64,000 bases of DNA from Strigamia acuminata (GCA_949358305.1 OX442314.1:4095087-4159086); one strand, 5' to 3'; positions 54,151 to 64,000 are shown, numbered from the stretch's first letter. Notes: a model not told the origin generated them from the sequence alone. Program-made: numbers and translations.

Positions 54151-57100
54151 TCATGTCCTCCCGGTGATTTTACCGTCCTTTATAAACGGGTTTGGTGCCT
54201 TTTTTCTTGTACTTTGTCGTGTTATAGGTTTCGGTATTTTACTTCTCGATCGTGTGGATCTTTTAGTAATCTCTTTTTCTTTTTCAGGAGTTTTAGGAGT
54301 TTCTTCGTTAACTGCTGCTTCCTCCCCTCCTAAATTTCCATCTGGGGCGCTAGTTAGTTCGGCGCTGTCTGGAGTTGCGTGAGTCGTATTTTCGTTCAAG
54401 TCTGAAACAGTGGCGATGTCGTCGAACATATCTCGTATTGTGGGCGATGGAGATGGCTGCGTTTGGTCCTCGGCCCATTCTTCTTGTGGAAATTCCGGCA
54501 AGTAAGGCGTCAGTTCTCGAGCGTGGATTGATCGAAAATTTACATTATCGGCCAAACGTTGCAGAGAAAATGCGTTCCCGCCGTGGGCCTTGGTAATTAC
54601 GTATGGGCCGTCTCGTTTGTCGGCTAAGCCGGCATGAATCCCTTTATCTGCACTGGATAAAATGTGAGTGTCTTTCCATACGAGATCGTTGATTTTGAAA
54701 TTACAAAATTGTGTGTTCTTTTCAGACTTTTTCACTCGTTCGCGCATGTCAAACACATGTGACATCATATGTTGGTAGGTTGCCGAAATTGCTTGTTCTA
54801 GTTGATGTACGTAAATGTGAGGATTTTTTGGATCGACTTTTCGAATTCCTTCTGGGATGCGTGGATCCCAGGGCACTCGTAGCTCTCGAGCGAAGTTGAG
54901 ATAAGCCGGGGAAAAGCCGCGGTTTCTCGAAATGGTCGTTCGGATGCTAAATGCTATTTCTTTAAGAAACTCGTCCCACTTGGAATGTACGTCTGTGAAA
55001 ATAGCAAGCGCATATTTTATGTCGCGGTTGAGTCGCTCCACGGGATTAGCCCGTGGGTTATACGTTGAAGTAAATGATGGTTGAATGTCGAATTGATTGC
55101 AGAAATCCTTGTATAACCTTGATGCGAATTGTGGGCCATTATCGGAAATTAATTTCCGCGGGAAGCCAAAATGTAACGCGACTTCGTAGAGGCACTGGAT
55201 TATTTTCTGCTTAGTCGGGTGGGCCATCGGATACAACTCTGGCCATCCTGTTGCGACATCCATGATCACGAGTATGTATTTGTGGCTATTTGCACTTGTT
55301 ATCTTAGGACCCATAAGGTCTACGCTCCAACAATCAAAAGGGGCGAACGGTCCAAGTGATAAATTCTCGTAGTTAGCCTTATTCCGAGGCTTGCAGGCTT
55401 GGCATCGTGGACAGTGTCGTATGAATCGTACGATGTCCCTTCTCATTTCGGGCCAATAGTACAGTTGACTGGCCCGGTAGAGAGTCCTTGCCACGCCGGC
55501 GTGTCCGGCTAGAGGGTGGCCGTGTACCATCCACAGAATTTGTGTTCGAACTTTTCTCGGAATTACGACTTTAATTGAACTCCCTGACTCTGTCAAGTCG
55601 TCCCGAAAGTTCGGATGGTACTTTAAAAGTAGGCCATCGTCTATCAGATAAGCGGAAGCCTTAATTTTGAACTCTTCTCTGGATTCTTCGCTGTAGACGT
55701 CGCCAGGGAAAGTCTCGTTGGTCAAGTAGTCATAGAACCTTTTACAGAAGGCGGTGTCGTTCTTCTGAGCTTCGACGAGTTCCTCGCGAGTAGGTGGGAC
55801 ACAGTTCGTGCCTTTACTCACGTGTGTAACGAAAGCTCGCACAAATTTATCCGAGACTCTGGGTTCGATGGATAAGTCGTAATTTGGTCTGGCATCTTTT
55901 GCCGATTGATATGCCCTCATCCAATATCCGACGTATTTTTCATCGGAAGATTCCAACTTTTCTTTCGGCAGTTCATTCTGTTTTCTGAATTCCCACTTCC
56001 TGATCGGGGTGGGACAGTAAGCTATCCGAGAATCGTCGTCGCCGTCGTCGTCTGGCTCGTCGGGTTCTGAGGCGGGAGCTCTAGAGAGCGCGTCGGCGAC
56101 TGTGTTATACTTCCCTGGCTTGTACTCGATTTGTAAGTCGTAAGCCATGAGCTCTAATTGCCATCGAGCCATCCGGCCCGAAGGTTCTTTCAGGCCCATG
56201 AACCACCTTAATGCCTGATGGTCGGTCTGGACGGTAAATTTTGTAAACTCGAGGTAAGGCCTGAATTTACGAACTGCCCATACGATTGCCAAGCATTCGA
56301 GCTCTGTCGCTGAGTAATTTTTCTCGGCGGCTTGAATTTTCCGGCTGATAAAGATCGTGGGTACTTCTTGATGTATGCCGTCGATTTCGTGCATTTGCAT
56401 CAACGCAGCCCCCAATCCGATTTTACTCGCATCCGTATGTAAGATAAATTCGCGATTCAAGTCGGGGAGAGGGATGGTTTTGGTGTCGATTAGCATTTGT
56501 TTGATTTTGTCAAACGCTGCTTCGCAATGGCTGGTCCAGTTAAATTTGATTTCGGGGTCTTTCGGCGGGTCCTCCTTTGGATTTATTTTCTGGACAGTCT
56601 TTAAAAGATCGGTGATTGGGGCCGCGACTTCCGCTAAATGTGGCAGGAGTCGGCCGAAGAAATTTACCATTCCTAAAAAACGTTGTACCCCTTTCACGTC
56701 CGTAGGTGCTGGAAAATCGGTGATTGCTCGTACTTTCTTTGGGTCTATGGATAAGCCATTGACTCCAACTTTGTATCCAAGAAACGCAAGTTCTTTTCGG
56801 CAAAACTGGCTCTTTCCGGGGTGTATGTGGAGTCCGGCTTTTGCTAAACGACGTATTACTTCGTCGATATGTCTGATGTGTTCGTCAAAAGTCTGGGAAA
56901 CAATAATAATATCGTCCAGGTAAGCCCAGGCGTATTTATGTAGCGCGTCGCCCAAAACCTTCTCGATTAATCGTTGAAATGTTGCCGGGGCATTTACTAG
57001 GCCAAATGGCATGACATTAAACATTAATCTGCCCATCGGGGACCAGAAAGCGGTTTTTTCTTTGTCTTCGGCACGGAGTTCGACCTGCCAATATCCTTTC

Positions 57101-58578
57101 GACAGATCCATCGTTGTTACCCAATTAAATGGGGCTAGTTCTCGAAGAATAGCTTCGATTGATGGCATCTGGACGGGGTCGATAACGGTAATGGCGTTTA
57201 GAGGTCGATAATCGATACACAGTCTGGGTTCCGATCCTGCACGCATGACGAGCACGATTCTCATCGCATATTCTCCTAATGCCTCGGACACTATCCCCTT
57301 GTCCAGTAAGTCTTGACAGATCGTCTTGACGATTTCGCGTTTTTGGGGGTTCATGCCCTTGAATGGAACTCGTACTGGCTTATCCGTACTTAATTCTATT
57401 TCGTGTTTTACGTAATTTGTCTTTCCCGGTTCTTTAGTCAGGATTTTTCGATGTTTTTGTAGCATTTCTTCAAGTAATTTAGTCTGGGTTTCTCCTAGGT
57501 TCGCGTCCATGGCCAAATTGTGAGCCAAATTTCCTTCTTGGAGTCGGGCGTTAAAAGATTTGAAATCGTAATCTTGTACGAATTGCTTCAAATTTCCGCC
57601 TTTCCATTCGTCCTCTTCGTCGTTTGAATCTAGGAGTTCGGTAGGTACTGTCATTAGTCGGGGGTCCTCGCGTTTATCGATATAGTTCCAGGACCTCGTT
57701 ATGGGGTTGGGCTGGATCTCCATTATGGCCATGATGTCCATACCCAAGAGTAGGACCGTGTCGTAGGTTGGTAAAACGATGAAAGGGTGGGTTATTACGC
57801 CTCCCTCCCATATGACTTTTGTTGTCAGTACCCCTACTGGACGCACTTCTCCAGCAGCGGTTTTTACGGCCACATTTTCGCTTATTCCCCGTAGTTTGTC
57901 GCGTTGTTTTTTGTCCAGCGACTCGTATAGATCTGAAGAGATAAAGGACCGGTCGGCTCCCGAATCCAACAAACCGATGAATTTTTTGTCGTTAAACTTG
58001 ATTGTTAACATTGCGAGTGAGTCCTTCCGCTCTTTAACCAAATTACAATGTAAAATGCGTTTCTTTCGAGGTGGGGCCTCCTCGTAGGCGTGAGGTAATT
58101 CTTGGAATGTTTCGGCTATTTTTTCGCCGTCCGCCGTATTAGTGGTTGGGCCACTATATTCGCGTTTTTCTGTGGTGAAGTAAGCCGTAGTGAAATAAAC
58201 GACCTTTTTCTGTAATTCTTTTATTTGTTTTTCTAACCAATTGGTGTTTATCCATTTGGCTTTTAATTCGTCTTCCGAACTTGAGTCGCTAATTTCTTTA
58301 TTATTTGTTTCAATTTCTTTCGATTTTTTCTCTTTTAATTTGAGTTTTAATTTGACTACTTCTTCCGTAATTACTTCGTTAATTGCCTGGTTAATTGTCG
58401 TATTCTTGGTAAATTTTGGGGTTTGGTCTTCCGGGCGTGCAGACAGATTTATTATTTTTTCTCTGTCTGCTTTAACCAGTTTTTTGTCAGTTCTTCGAAT
58501 TTGGCTGTTAGCTTTTCTAACAATGCGTCGTTTTTGGCGGCTTCCTTCTCTTCCTTCCTCTTCTTTCGTTTTGGGCAA
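54151..58578 (-). CDS. pol: Gypsy Pol polyprotein
   Basis: A 1475-codon frame overlapping the end of gag by about 127 bp in the -1 frame. Domains in order: aspartic protease (DSGAD at about 204); reverse transcriptase with LCIDYRPLNA, MDLSKGYWQVEL, MPFGLVNAPATFQ and the catalytic YLDD at about 552; RNase H (FILHTDASKIGLGAAL at about 713); integrase with the HHCC zinc finger (HGHPLAGHAG then CPRCQAC at about 1026-1065) and DDE residues in CWSVDLMGP (about 1084), ISDNGPQF (about 1146) and NPRANPVERLN (about 1178); then a GPYVITKAHGG-type GPY/F module. All catalytic motifs are intact. There is no ATG before the overlap, so expression probably needs frameshifting at an A-run near the gag stop. 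The C-terminal ~100 residues are charged and end in a basic tail. Confidence 0.95.
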   Translation of the reverse strand: MPKTKEEEGREGSRQKRRIVRKANSQIRRTDKKLVKADREKIINLSARPEDQTPKFTKNTTINQAINEVITEEVVKLKLKLKEKKSKEIETNNKEISDSSSEDELKAKWINTNWLEKQIKELQKKVVYFTTAYFTTEKREYSGPTTNTADGEKIAETFQELPHAYEEAPPRKKRILHCNLVKERKDSLAMLTIKFNDKKFIGLLDSGADRSFISSDLYESLDKKQRDKLRGISENVAVKTAAGEVRPVGVLTTKVIWEGGVITHPFIVLPTYDTVLLLGMDIMAIMEIQPNPITRSWNYIDKREDPRLMTVPTELLDSNDEEDEWKGGNLKQFVQDYDFKSFNARLQEGNLAHNLAMDANLGETQTKLLEEMLQKHRKILTKEPGKTNYVKHEIELSTDKPVRVPFKGMNPQKREIVKTICQDLLDKGIVSEALGEYAMRIVLVMRAGSEPRLCIDYRPLNAITVIDPVQMPSIEAILRELAPFNWVTTMDLSKGYWQVELRAEDKEKTAFWSPMGRLMFNVMPFGLVNAPATFQRLIEKVLGDALHKYAWAYLDDIIIVSQTFDEHIRHIDEVIRRLAKAGLHIHPGKSQFCRKELAFLGYKVGVNGLSIDPKKVRAITDFPAPTDVKGVQRFLGMVNFFGRLLPHLAEVAAPITDLLKTVQKINPKEDPPKDPEIKFNWTSHCEAAFDKIKQMLIDTKTIPLPDLNREFILHTDASKIGLGAALMQMHEIDGIHQEVPTIFISRKIQAAEKNYSATELECLAIVWAVRKFRPYLEFTKFTVQTDHQALRWFMGLKEPSGRMARWQLELMAYDLQIEYKPGKYNTVADALSRAPASEPDEPDDDGDDDSRIAYCPTPIRKWEFRKQNELPKEKLESSDEKYVGYWMRAYQSAKDARPNYDLSIEPRVSDKFVRAFVTHVSKGTNCVPPTREELVEAQKNDTAFCKRFYDYLTNETFPGDVYSEESREEFKIKASAYLIDDGLLLKYHPNFRDDLTESGSSIKVVIPRKVRTQILWMVHGHPLAGHAGVARTLYRASQLYYWPEMRRDIVRFIRHCPRCQACKPRNKANYENLSLGPFAPFDCWSVDLMGPKITSANSHKYILVIMDVATGWPELYPMAHPTKQKIIQCLYEVALHFGFPRKLISDNGPQFASRLYKDFCNQFDIQPSFTSTYNPRANPVERLNRDIKYALAIFTDVHSKWDEFLKEIAFSIRTTISRNRGFSPAYLNFARELRVPWDPRIPEGIRKVDPKNPHIYVHQLEQAISATYQHMMSHVFDMRERVKKSEKNTQFCNFKINDLVWKDTHILSSADKGIHAGLADKRDGPYVITKAHGGNAFSLQRLADNVNFRSIHARELTPYLPEFPQEEWAEDQTQPSPSPTIRDMFDDIATVSDLNENTTHATPDSAELTSAPDGNLGGEEAAVNEETPKTPEKEKEITKRSTRSRSKIPKPITRQSTRKKAPNPFIKDGKITGRT
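58440..58470 (-). promoter_or_regulatory. Likely -1 frameshift site between gag and pol
   Basis: The gag frame ends ACA GAG AAA AAA TAA, while pol reads the same bases in the -1 frame as ...GAA AAA ATA ATA. The AAA AAA codons just before the stop form an A6 run suited to -1 slippage, though it is not a perfect X-XXY-YYZ heptamer. Position is inferred from the frame overlap. Confidence 0.5.
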
Positions 58579-60992
58579 TCTCTTCTCCAGTGTCCCACCT
58601 CGTTACAGTAATTACAAGGTTTTGTGGTGGAGTTATCTGTTTTCGGGTACGGTCGTCTCACGAACTCTTTTTTCTCGTAGGGTTTTTCGCTTTTTGGGTT
58701 GTGGTGCTCCGTTTTATTCGCGGTCTTCATTCGGGGTCGGTAGCTGGGGGCGATTTCTTTCCCCATGTTAGCGTGGAGAATCTCTTCTTCTTGTTGGCTA
58801 TCGCTGGTATCTCCTCCTGAGTTTTGCTCGGAGTTGTTTTCTTCACTTTCCCTCCCTTCTTCGAGATTAGTTGCGTCGGAGTTTGTACTGGCTTTGTAAG
58901 CTTTTGGAGCCGGTATCGGGTTCGAGGTGGCTTTATCGTTCGCCTTTTTCGGAGGTGCGGCCTCGATTTCCCCGTTCAGGAAGCTACGCGACTGGATCAG
59001 TCTCCCTGCGTCATGATTTTTCGCATGGATACGCTGTATGCGGAGTTGCGTTTGTGTCCTCTGTTCGGGCGTCAGGGCCTCCGTATAACGATCGTCTACT
59101 TCTTCGTGATAGTCATTTACAAATTTTAGCAGCTGTTCGAAACTATCTGCTGTGGGAGCGTTCATATCTCTCAGTACTTTCTTTGAGGTGTCGTTTAACC
59201 CTTTTTCGAAAATCACGTTTTGCGCATATTCGTCGAGTGGCGTATCCAACTCGTTGAACAAACTTTTCGCTCGTCGGAAATAGGCTCGTAATTCTTCTCC
59301 TGCGGCTTGTAGCATGAGACTGACTCTCTGTCTAATTTCTTTTTGGGTCTCGCCGTACTGACTGTTGAAAGCGACGACAAACTGTTCCCAAGTTTTTAAT
59401 TTTGCTTCCACATACCAGGCTCTGGCTTCCCCTACTAACATTTCGGGTAGCCCTTTTGTTACCATCTCGTCGGGTTCGGCTCCGAGTCGTGAAATGGTGA
59501 GTGCCACTTCGTCTAAGAATTTATTGCCGGCCCTCCAGGTTCCGTCGAATCTCATCAGTCGCAACTGTGACCATTTTATGTTTCGGTCCTTTTGTTCTAA
59601 GGCCCATTGATCGGCGGAATATTTTCGAAGAAGGCTCTCGTTTTGTCTTGGGCGATTTCTCAGATTTCGATTTTGGTTGACCTGGGAGTCGGCGCGTGCT
59701 CGTTCCTCGAGTGCTCTTAATCTAGCTTCCATTATGGGATCGGCTTGGTATTGATTCCCACAGTTCGGGGACGTAGCTCCATTTTGTGGCGCAAATCGTT
59801 GGAAATTACCGTTGGTTGAGTTCGGGTCGGTCAAGGTCGGTGTTGTCGAGTTTGGTTGCGACTCGGTCAGTTGTGTTCCGGGGGGGAAAATTCCGTTTAT
59901 GGCTGTTCCATTTAGGACCCCGTTCTTCTGTCCGATCAAAATGGTCGACCCTCTCCCGCTGTAAAGTTGTGTCTTTAGTCTTGCGGCTTCTCGGTCGACT
60001 TCGTTGGCGGCTTGTATTTTAATTCTTTCCGCCTCGTTTGCTGCTTCGACGTTGGCTTGTACCGTCTGGATATCTTCGAGGCTTGGCATTGCCAACCTGT
60101 TCCGTCCTTGCTGGTTTCTGAGGTGGTTTCGCTGATTTATCAGTCTAATCATCTCTGCGTTAGGATCCTTTGGGGTTTGACTGGTGTGGCCAGCTCTCGT
60201 AGCAAAGGATTGGGCGATTGCCCACGACTGTTGACCCTTATTATTTCGACGGTCCTGCTGGAAGGCTTCCAGGAATTCGTTCTGGATTTCGACTGGCTCG
60301 TCCACTATACTATCCCATCCTTGAACGTTGATTCCTTTCGAGCTGAGGGAATCGGCCTCGCTTTCGTCGTCGGCGTCGGATGTTCGGGTGGAATCATAGG
60401 AGTCCGTCGTTTGGTTATTCGTTTTTTGACGTTTTACGTTTTTTCGACCTCTTCTAAGGGCTCGTTTTTCCGCTCGCTTTTTGGCAAGACGAATGATCAT
60501 GTTCATCTGTGCTAGCGGGTCCCCTTCTTCGTTGTAAGGGATTCCCTCCAGTCGAGCGAGTTCGTACGCTTCTTTACAGCTATCGATCTGGGATTTCTTC
60601 GAATTATAACCGTGTGTGATCGTGACACGATTACTCTGGCGATTATCCCGATTGTCGAATAGGTTATACCCGTTCTGACTTTGTCCGGATTCTTCCTCCT
60701 CTTCTTCGACTTCTTCTTCGATTCGCTGATTTATCGGCGTTTTATTGGTTGGGTTTTTGCTAGCGGGTACTTTACTAGCCGGCGTTTTTCCGGTCGGCAC
60801 ATTCTCGGGTGGTTTTTCCGCGTGGTTTTCGTTGACTGGTGTCTTTCCAGTCGCCTTTTCCCTCGTCGGCTCCGGTGGCTGCTTTTCTAACGCTGGACTA
60901 GCTAATGTTTCGGCCCTTGCCTTGGCGGATTCCATGGCTTTTCTTCGGGCGCTTGCGGTTGAAGGGTTTCGATTTTTCCCGCTTTTCGTCAT
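58452..60992 (-). CDS. gag: Gypsy Gag polyprotein
   Basis: 846 codons from the ATG at 60992 (MTKSGKNRNPS). The frame is open a few codons further upstream, but that ATG is the first. The N-terminal third is Lys/Thr/Pro-rich with repeats like KTPASKVPASKNP and then basic. The capsid-like region lies at about residues 470-620 (MRFDGTWRAGNKFLDEV, then LVGEARAWYVEAKLKTWEQF), matching the retrotransposon gag pattern. One CCHC zinc knuckle, CNYCNEVGHWRRDC, lies at about 797. It ends in a Lys-rich helix overlapping pol. Long for a gypsy Gag because of the roughly 450-residue N-terminal extension. Confidence 0.9.
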   Translation of the reverse strand: MTKSGKNRNPSTASARRKAMESAKARAETLASPALEKQPPEPTREKATGKTPVNENHAEKPPENVPTGKTPASKVPASKNPTNKTPINQRIEEEVEEEEEESGQSQNGYNLFDNRDNRQSNRVTITHGYNSKKSQIDSCKEAYELARLEGIPYNEEGDPLAQMNMIIRLAKKRAEKRALRRGRKNVKRQKTNNQTTDSYDSTRTSDADDESEADSLSSKGINVQGWDSIVDEPVEIQNEFLEAFQQDRRNNKGQQSWAIAQSFATRAGHTSQTPKDPNAEMIRLINQRNHLRNQQGRNRLAMPSLEDIQTVQANVEAANEAERIKIQAANEVDREAARLKTQLYSGRGSTILIGQKNGVLNGTAINGIFPPGTQLTESQPNSTTPTLTDPNSTNGNFQRFAPQNGATSPNCGNQYQADPIMEARLRALEERARADSQVNQNRNLRNRPRQNESLLRKYSADQWALEQKDRNIKWSQLRLMRFDGTWRAGNKFLDEVALTISRLGAEPDEMVTKGLPEMLVGEARAWYVEAKLKTWEQFVVAFNSQYGETQKEIRQRVSLMLQAAGEELRAYFRRAKSLFNELDTPLDEYAQNVIFEKGLNDTSKKVLRDMNAPTADSFEQLLKFVNDYHEEVDDRYTEALTPEQRTQTQLRIQRIHAKNHDAGRLIQSRSFLNGEIEAAPPKKANDKATSNPIPAPKAYKASTNSDATNLEEGRESEENNSEQNSGGDTSDSQQEEEILHANMGKEIAPSYRPRMKTANKTEHHNPKSEKPYEKKEFVRRPYPKTDNSTTKPCNYCNEVGHWRRDCPKRKKRKEEKEAAKNDALLEKLTAKFEELTKNWLKQTEKK

Positions 60993-61058
60993 TTCGATAG
61001 TTTGCAAAGTTCAAACCGTAAGATATGTTTATTTAAAATAGTTTGAATGTTCAAAACT

Positions 61059-61076
61059 ATCCCGGACGGGCCCCCA
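61059..61076 (-). promoter_or_regulatory. Primer binding site, tRNA-Pro type
   Basis: On the element strand TGGGGGCCCGTCCGGGAT starts two bases after the 5' LTR. It complements the 3' end of tRNA-Pro with one mismatch relative to the usual TGGGGGCTCGTCCGGGAT. Confidence 0.85.
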
Positions 61077-61078
61077 CG

Positions 61079-61688
61079 TGTCGTAACCTTGATTCCGGTA
61101 AATAAACTTACACAATATCTTACTAATAACACCCTTTATTTCACACTTGTAATAATACAATAATGATACTTAACAATGTGGTCTCGGATCCTTGCTGGCG
61201 GATACGATTTGTTGCTGCACGGCAGTCTTACACGTGGCTTCTACTGTTGTCTAGGGTAATGGCGTCTGGCGAAACACGTGTTCGCAAACGCTTCGCTTCG
61301 GGAGATATTACGATCGTAGTATTGCTACGATAATATCTGTGACTCTGATTTATAGATGTAATTGGCAACGGGCATCGATCCTCTATCAATCCGGTAAAAC
61401 GGCCTGACGGTGAGGTGGTGATGCTAATGTTGCTCTGGTATCTATAAAGTGGGGGGTTTCCGGTCAGACACGGGTTTAAATACTGGCTGGACCGGAAATG
61501 ACGTATTTGCCTAAATTCGGAGAATTATGCAAATTCATGACGTTGTCACGTCAGTCCCGCAGAAACGGTAAAACTAGTATAGCTAGTTTTCCCGTAATGA
61601 TCTGACAATATTTTATTATGAATACTAAAATCATTATTTATTGAATTATAAATTATTAAAACACTTTTGTGACCTCGTGGTCACCACA
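61079..61688 (-). repeat. 5' LTR of gypsy element
   Basis: Same 610-bp length as the LTR at 50300-50909. Followed on the plus strand by the target duplication aggt. Confidence 0.95.
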
Positions 61689-61692
61689 AGGT

Positions 61693-62156
61693 CTCCTCCA
61701 TTTTCATTCCATTTACATTTTTAACCAAACCTAAAAATAGCAGAAATTGTGATTTCACAACATGTTTACTTTGTGTTTTTAAAAAACAAACAGACCAGTC
61801 AGAATACAAATAACAGATCCAATACTTGAAAATAATTTTAGCAAAACTATTCTCATTTGTTCAATCACTTCTCTGACATTTTTTGAAATAAAGTACATAT
61901 TGCGTGCAGTACTATGTAGCGATCTAACGTTGCCCCCAACTGCCGGTGGTGTTCTGTGCAATTACAGCGTTTCTGAGGATTTGTCTTCATTTGAATTTTG
62001 AAATATATTTTTTGCATTGCTTTAGCTTCTTTTTCAGCAATAATATTAGCATCATTACAGGTAAATTCATGCAATTTTTTCAACTAGACCTCAAAGTAGA
62101 AAAAACTTGACAACCAACCACAAATATTCCCAATTTACACCATTTTTTCTATTTAG
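61693..62156. other. DNA right of gypsy element, upstream of phosphatase remnant
   Basis: AT-rich. A minus-strand frame at 61865-62083 (EFTCNDANIIAEKEAKAMQ) has some protein-like character but no recognised family. It probably includes intron sequence of the phosphatase remnant, ending in the acceptor ctatttag at 62156. Confidence 0.35.
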
Positions 62157-62851
62157 CGAGCAAATCTAGAAGAAAACAGATGTAAACGACCCTGGATCAT
62201 CACAATGGGACATCGTCCCATGTATTGTTCCAACAACAATTCGGATGACTGCATAAAACAAGATGGCGTCGTAAATATTGATCGATGTAGTTAAATGATT
62301 CAATTTTCAATTTATATGTTTCCAGATTCGTACGGGCTTACCTCAGATCCGAGAGTACGCATTGGAGCAGATTTTCTACAAATATGGAGTCGATTTGCAG
62401 TTGTGGGCGCACGAGAATTCGTAGGAGAGATTTTGGCCCGTGTTCAACATGACTGTACAAAATGGCAGCTACGAAGCGCCGTCTGATAATCCGGAAGCGC
62501 CCGTCCATGTTATTAGTGGCGCTGCGGTAAAATAATTAATTTTTATGTAACTTTTAATATAAATTTGATTTTTTTAAAAATATTTTGTTGGTTTTTGGGT
62601 TCAATTTGTCAACGAAACGGATTTAAATCTGATGAAAAGGACTAGAGCGCTTTTAGAAGCGAGGATTATGGTACACGCGGTTGTTTGTGATCGATGCTAA
62701 GAATTTGTTTTGGGAACAGATATCGAATGATAAAGTATTATTAATTTTTTTTTATTTTTTAAATTTTTAAATTTTTTTGCTTTTTTAGAATGGAGCAATA
62801 AATGATCGAGTTATGATGCGCATATGGTTACAGACCAGTTTGGATGACTAA
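62157..62851 (+). pseudogene. Purple acid phosphatase (ACP7-type) pseudogene, 3' part
   Basis: Four exon remnants of a secreted metallophosphatase of the animal purple acid phosphatase family. 62157-62270 encodes RPWIITMGHRPMYCSNN. 62326-62526 encodes IREYALEQIFYKYGVDLQLW, then AHENS, an in-frame TAG at 62422, then ERFWPVFNMTVQNGS. About 62594-62734 encodes CQRNGF, a TAG, SAFRSEDYG and, after a one-base frameshift, YTRLFVIDAKNLFWEQ. 62789-62851 encodes the C-terminal end. The family motif AHEHSYER has become AHENS-stop, so a metal-binding His is lost as well. Splice sites of the first two and last two remnants are still recognisable. N-terminal exons are absent. Confidence 0.85.
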
Positions 62852-63123
62852 ATAACTTTAAAATAAAAAAAAGAATGTTTTGTACCTTGTACTTTGCTAA
62901 TAAAGCGTTTTTTATTTATTTTTTAAATGAAAACATTGGTTATAGTGTTTGGGAGTTTGAATTTCCTGCTGAATTTTGTTTGGCGCACCGACTGGTGGCG
63001 ATTTTGAACATAGAACCATAAAGCGTTGTAATCAAGGCTATATGTTTATCGTATCATTCGTACTCTAACATTTAAAATACGGGCTACTTTTCAGACGATT
63101 TTTGGTCATGAATTAATTGCAAA
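62852..63123. promoter_or_regulatory. Spacer and promoter region of GCC1
   Basis: AATAAA at 62899-62904 is the old poly(A) signal of the phosphatase remnant. The following 220 bp up to the GCC1 start codon should hold its promoter and leader; no motif assigned. Confidence 0.45.
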
Positions 63124-64000
63124 ATGAATCGAACCAACACACGAGAATTTGAGCTTAAGCTGGAACAGCAACAACAGCTAATTTCTAGGTACGAAGACAA
63201 ATTACGAGGTACTATCAAAATACTGTATTCATTATTTGATTGAACACTAAATTCTATTTTTTTGACTGTTTTAGATGTCGTAAGCGCGTACAAAAGTTTA
63301 CAAAAAGAAAAGAATGCGTTGGAAGAAACTGTCAAGAGTTTGAGCACCGACGGAAACAAACCACCTCAACCGAATGAATCGCAACAGGAATTCGTCGATC
63401 CGTTGCAAATAAATGTAATAATAATTGTTTCATTGAATAATTTAAAACTTTTAATTTAAATTTCTGAAATTTATTTTGCAAGACATTTTCGGCAGAAGGA
63501 GGAGGAGGGAATGACAAAGTGGGGGCGTTAACCAAAGCGTTGGCGACCATCACGGATGAAAAATCCAAGATGGAGGCGAATTTCCAAGCGGACAAGAAGA
63601 AGATTAATCTGGAGAAAGATGAATTAAAACGAGAGAATTTGAAATTGAAGACGAAGGAAAAGCAATTGAGCAATGACATTGAACAGGTGAATTGTAATTG
63701 ACGCAAATTTAACTTCAATTAATCAGTTTTGTTTATTTTTTGTTCAGTATAAACAACGATTACGGAGTTTGCAATTGGAGCGTGAGAAGGCAGAAAGTGA
63801 CCAGCAAATTATGTTGCGAGAGTTACAAAGCATCGTGTCGAGCGAGCGCCAGCAGAAAGAGCAACTTGCACTACAAGTTGAATCATGAATTATGTATTAA
63901 AAAATGGTTTTAAGACTAATTTTTGCGCAGTTGGAAGAGGCGCAGATGACGATCGCGATAAAGGAGAGTCAGCTGGATCGATCGAAGCAGTACGAGAAGA
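63124..64000 (+). CDS. GCC1: GCC1-like golgin (5' part)
   Basis: N-terminal half of a GRIP-domain golgin of the GCC1 (GCC88) type, a trans-Golgi tether for endosome-derived vesicles. Exons 63124-63208, 63275-63414, 63483-63686, 63748-63876 and 63931-64000 (open at the edge) join in consistent phase. Recognisable text: LISRYEDKLRDVVSAYKSLQ, then ALTKALATITDEKSKMEANF followed by QADKKK, then MLRELQSIVSSERQQKEQL. The protein is almost entirely coiled coil from residue 8 on, apart from a Pro/Gln/Gly-rich break around residues 50-85. The GRIP domain expected at the C terminus lies outside the window. The start ATG is the first in frame after stops. Confidence 0.85.

Larger units (their letters stand above)
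50300..61688 (-). mobile_element. Complete Ty3/gypsy-type LTR retrotransposon with third ORF
   Basis: An 11389-bp element on the minus strand with 610-bp LTRs at 61079-61688 (5') and 50300-50909 (3'). They have the same length at a constant offset of 10779 bp. The target duplication aggt lies at 50296-50299 and 61689-61692. Order from 5': LTR, tRNA-Pro-type primer site, gag, pol (protease, RT, RNase H, integrase), ORF3, polypurine tract, LTR. Domain order with integrase last is the Ty3/gypsy order. All three ORFs are intact, so the copy may still be active. Confidence 0.95.

Noticed and set aside
56375-56923. Antisense ORFs across gag and pol of the gypsy element
   Set aside because: They oppose well-conserved protease, RT and integrase coding sequence and have no features of their own.

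Overview
This is a 64 kb piece of animal nuclear DNA, most likely from an insect or another arthropod. It has spliced genes with GT-AG introns (some only 50-80 bp), orthologues of ESF1, TMX1, RNF216 and GCC1, animal-type LTR retrotransposons and many MITE-like elements. The species cannot be fixed from the sequence. Coding exons are GC-richer; introns and intergenic DNA are AT-rich and filled with short tandem repeats, a different word in each intron. All splice models were built by hand from open frames, splice signals, intron phase and remembered family features; no alignment or transcript was available.

Layout. 1-1.86 kb: 5' part of ESF1 (minus). 2.17-5.75 kb: complete seven-exon TMX1 (minus, 284 codons). 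6.52-15.07 kb: RNF216-like E3 ligase A (plus, 13 exons, 1044 codons). 15.85-22.07 kb: paralogue B (9 exons, 971 codons). 22.1-24.27 kb: mariner fossil and an old LTR. 24.27-31.02 kb: a young LTR element with two 1990-bp LTRs and only a gag-like ORF. 31.1-41.6 kb: an accessory zone with a 1.2 kb fold-back element (9-bp TSD), palindromic MITEs that carry a tRNA-Ser-like sequence (TAA TSD), 394-bp TA-flanked MITEs, a long exact-symmetry palindrome and two small RING-finger ORFs. 41.63-49.02 kb: paralogue C, with a 72-bp coding repeat array and a deletion that removes the IBR and RING2 exons. 50.30-61.69 kb: a complete, recently inserted Ty3/gypsy-type element on the minus strand with gag, pol and a third, apparently spliced ORF of 899 codons. 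62.16-62.85 kb: a broken purple acid phosphatase gene. 63.12-64.0 kb: 5' exons of GCC1, running off the right edge.

How it fits together. The conserved genes act in ribosome biogenesis (ESF1), ER oxidative folding (TMX1), ubiquitination (RNF216-like) and Golgi tethering (GCC1); they are neighbours, not a pathway. The active part of the locus is the RNF216-like cluster. A keeps the ancestral-looking structure. B lost the first coding intron, shortened the C-terminal half and gained an Asn/Thr/Gly-rich repeat in exon 1. C derives from B or a B-like copy, amplified that repeat, then lost the catalytic exons. The two intact LTR elements have equal-length LTR pairs and clear target-site duplications, so both look recent.
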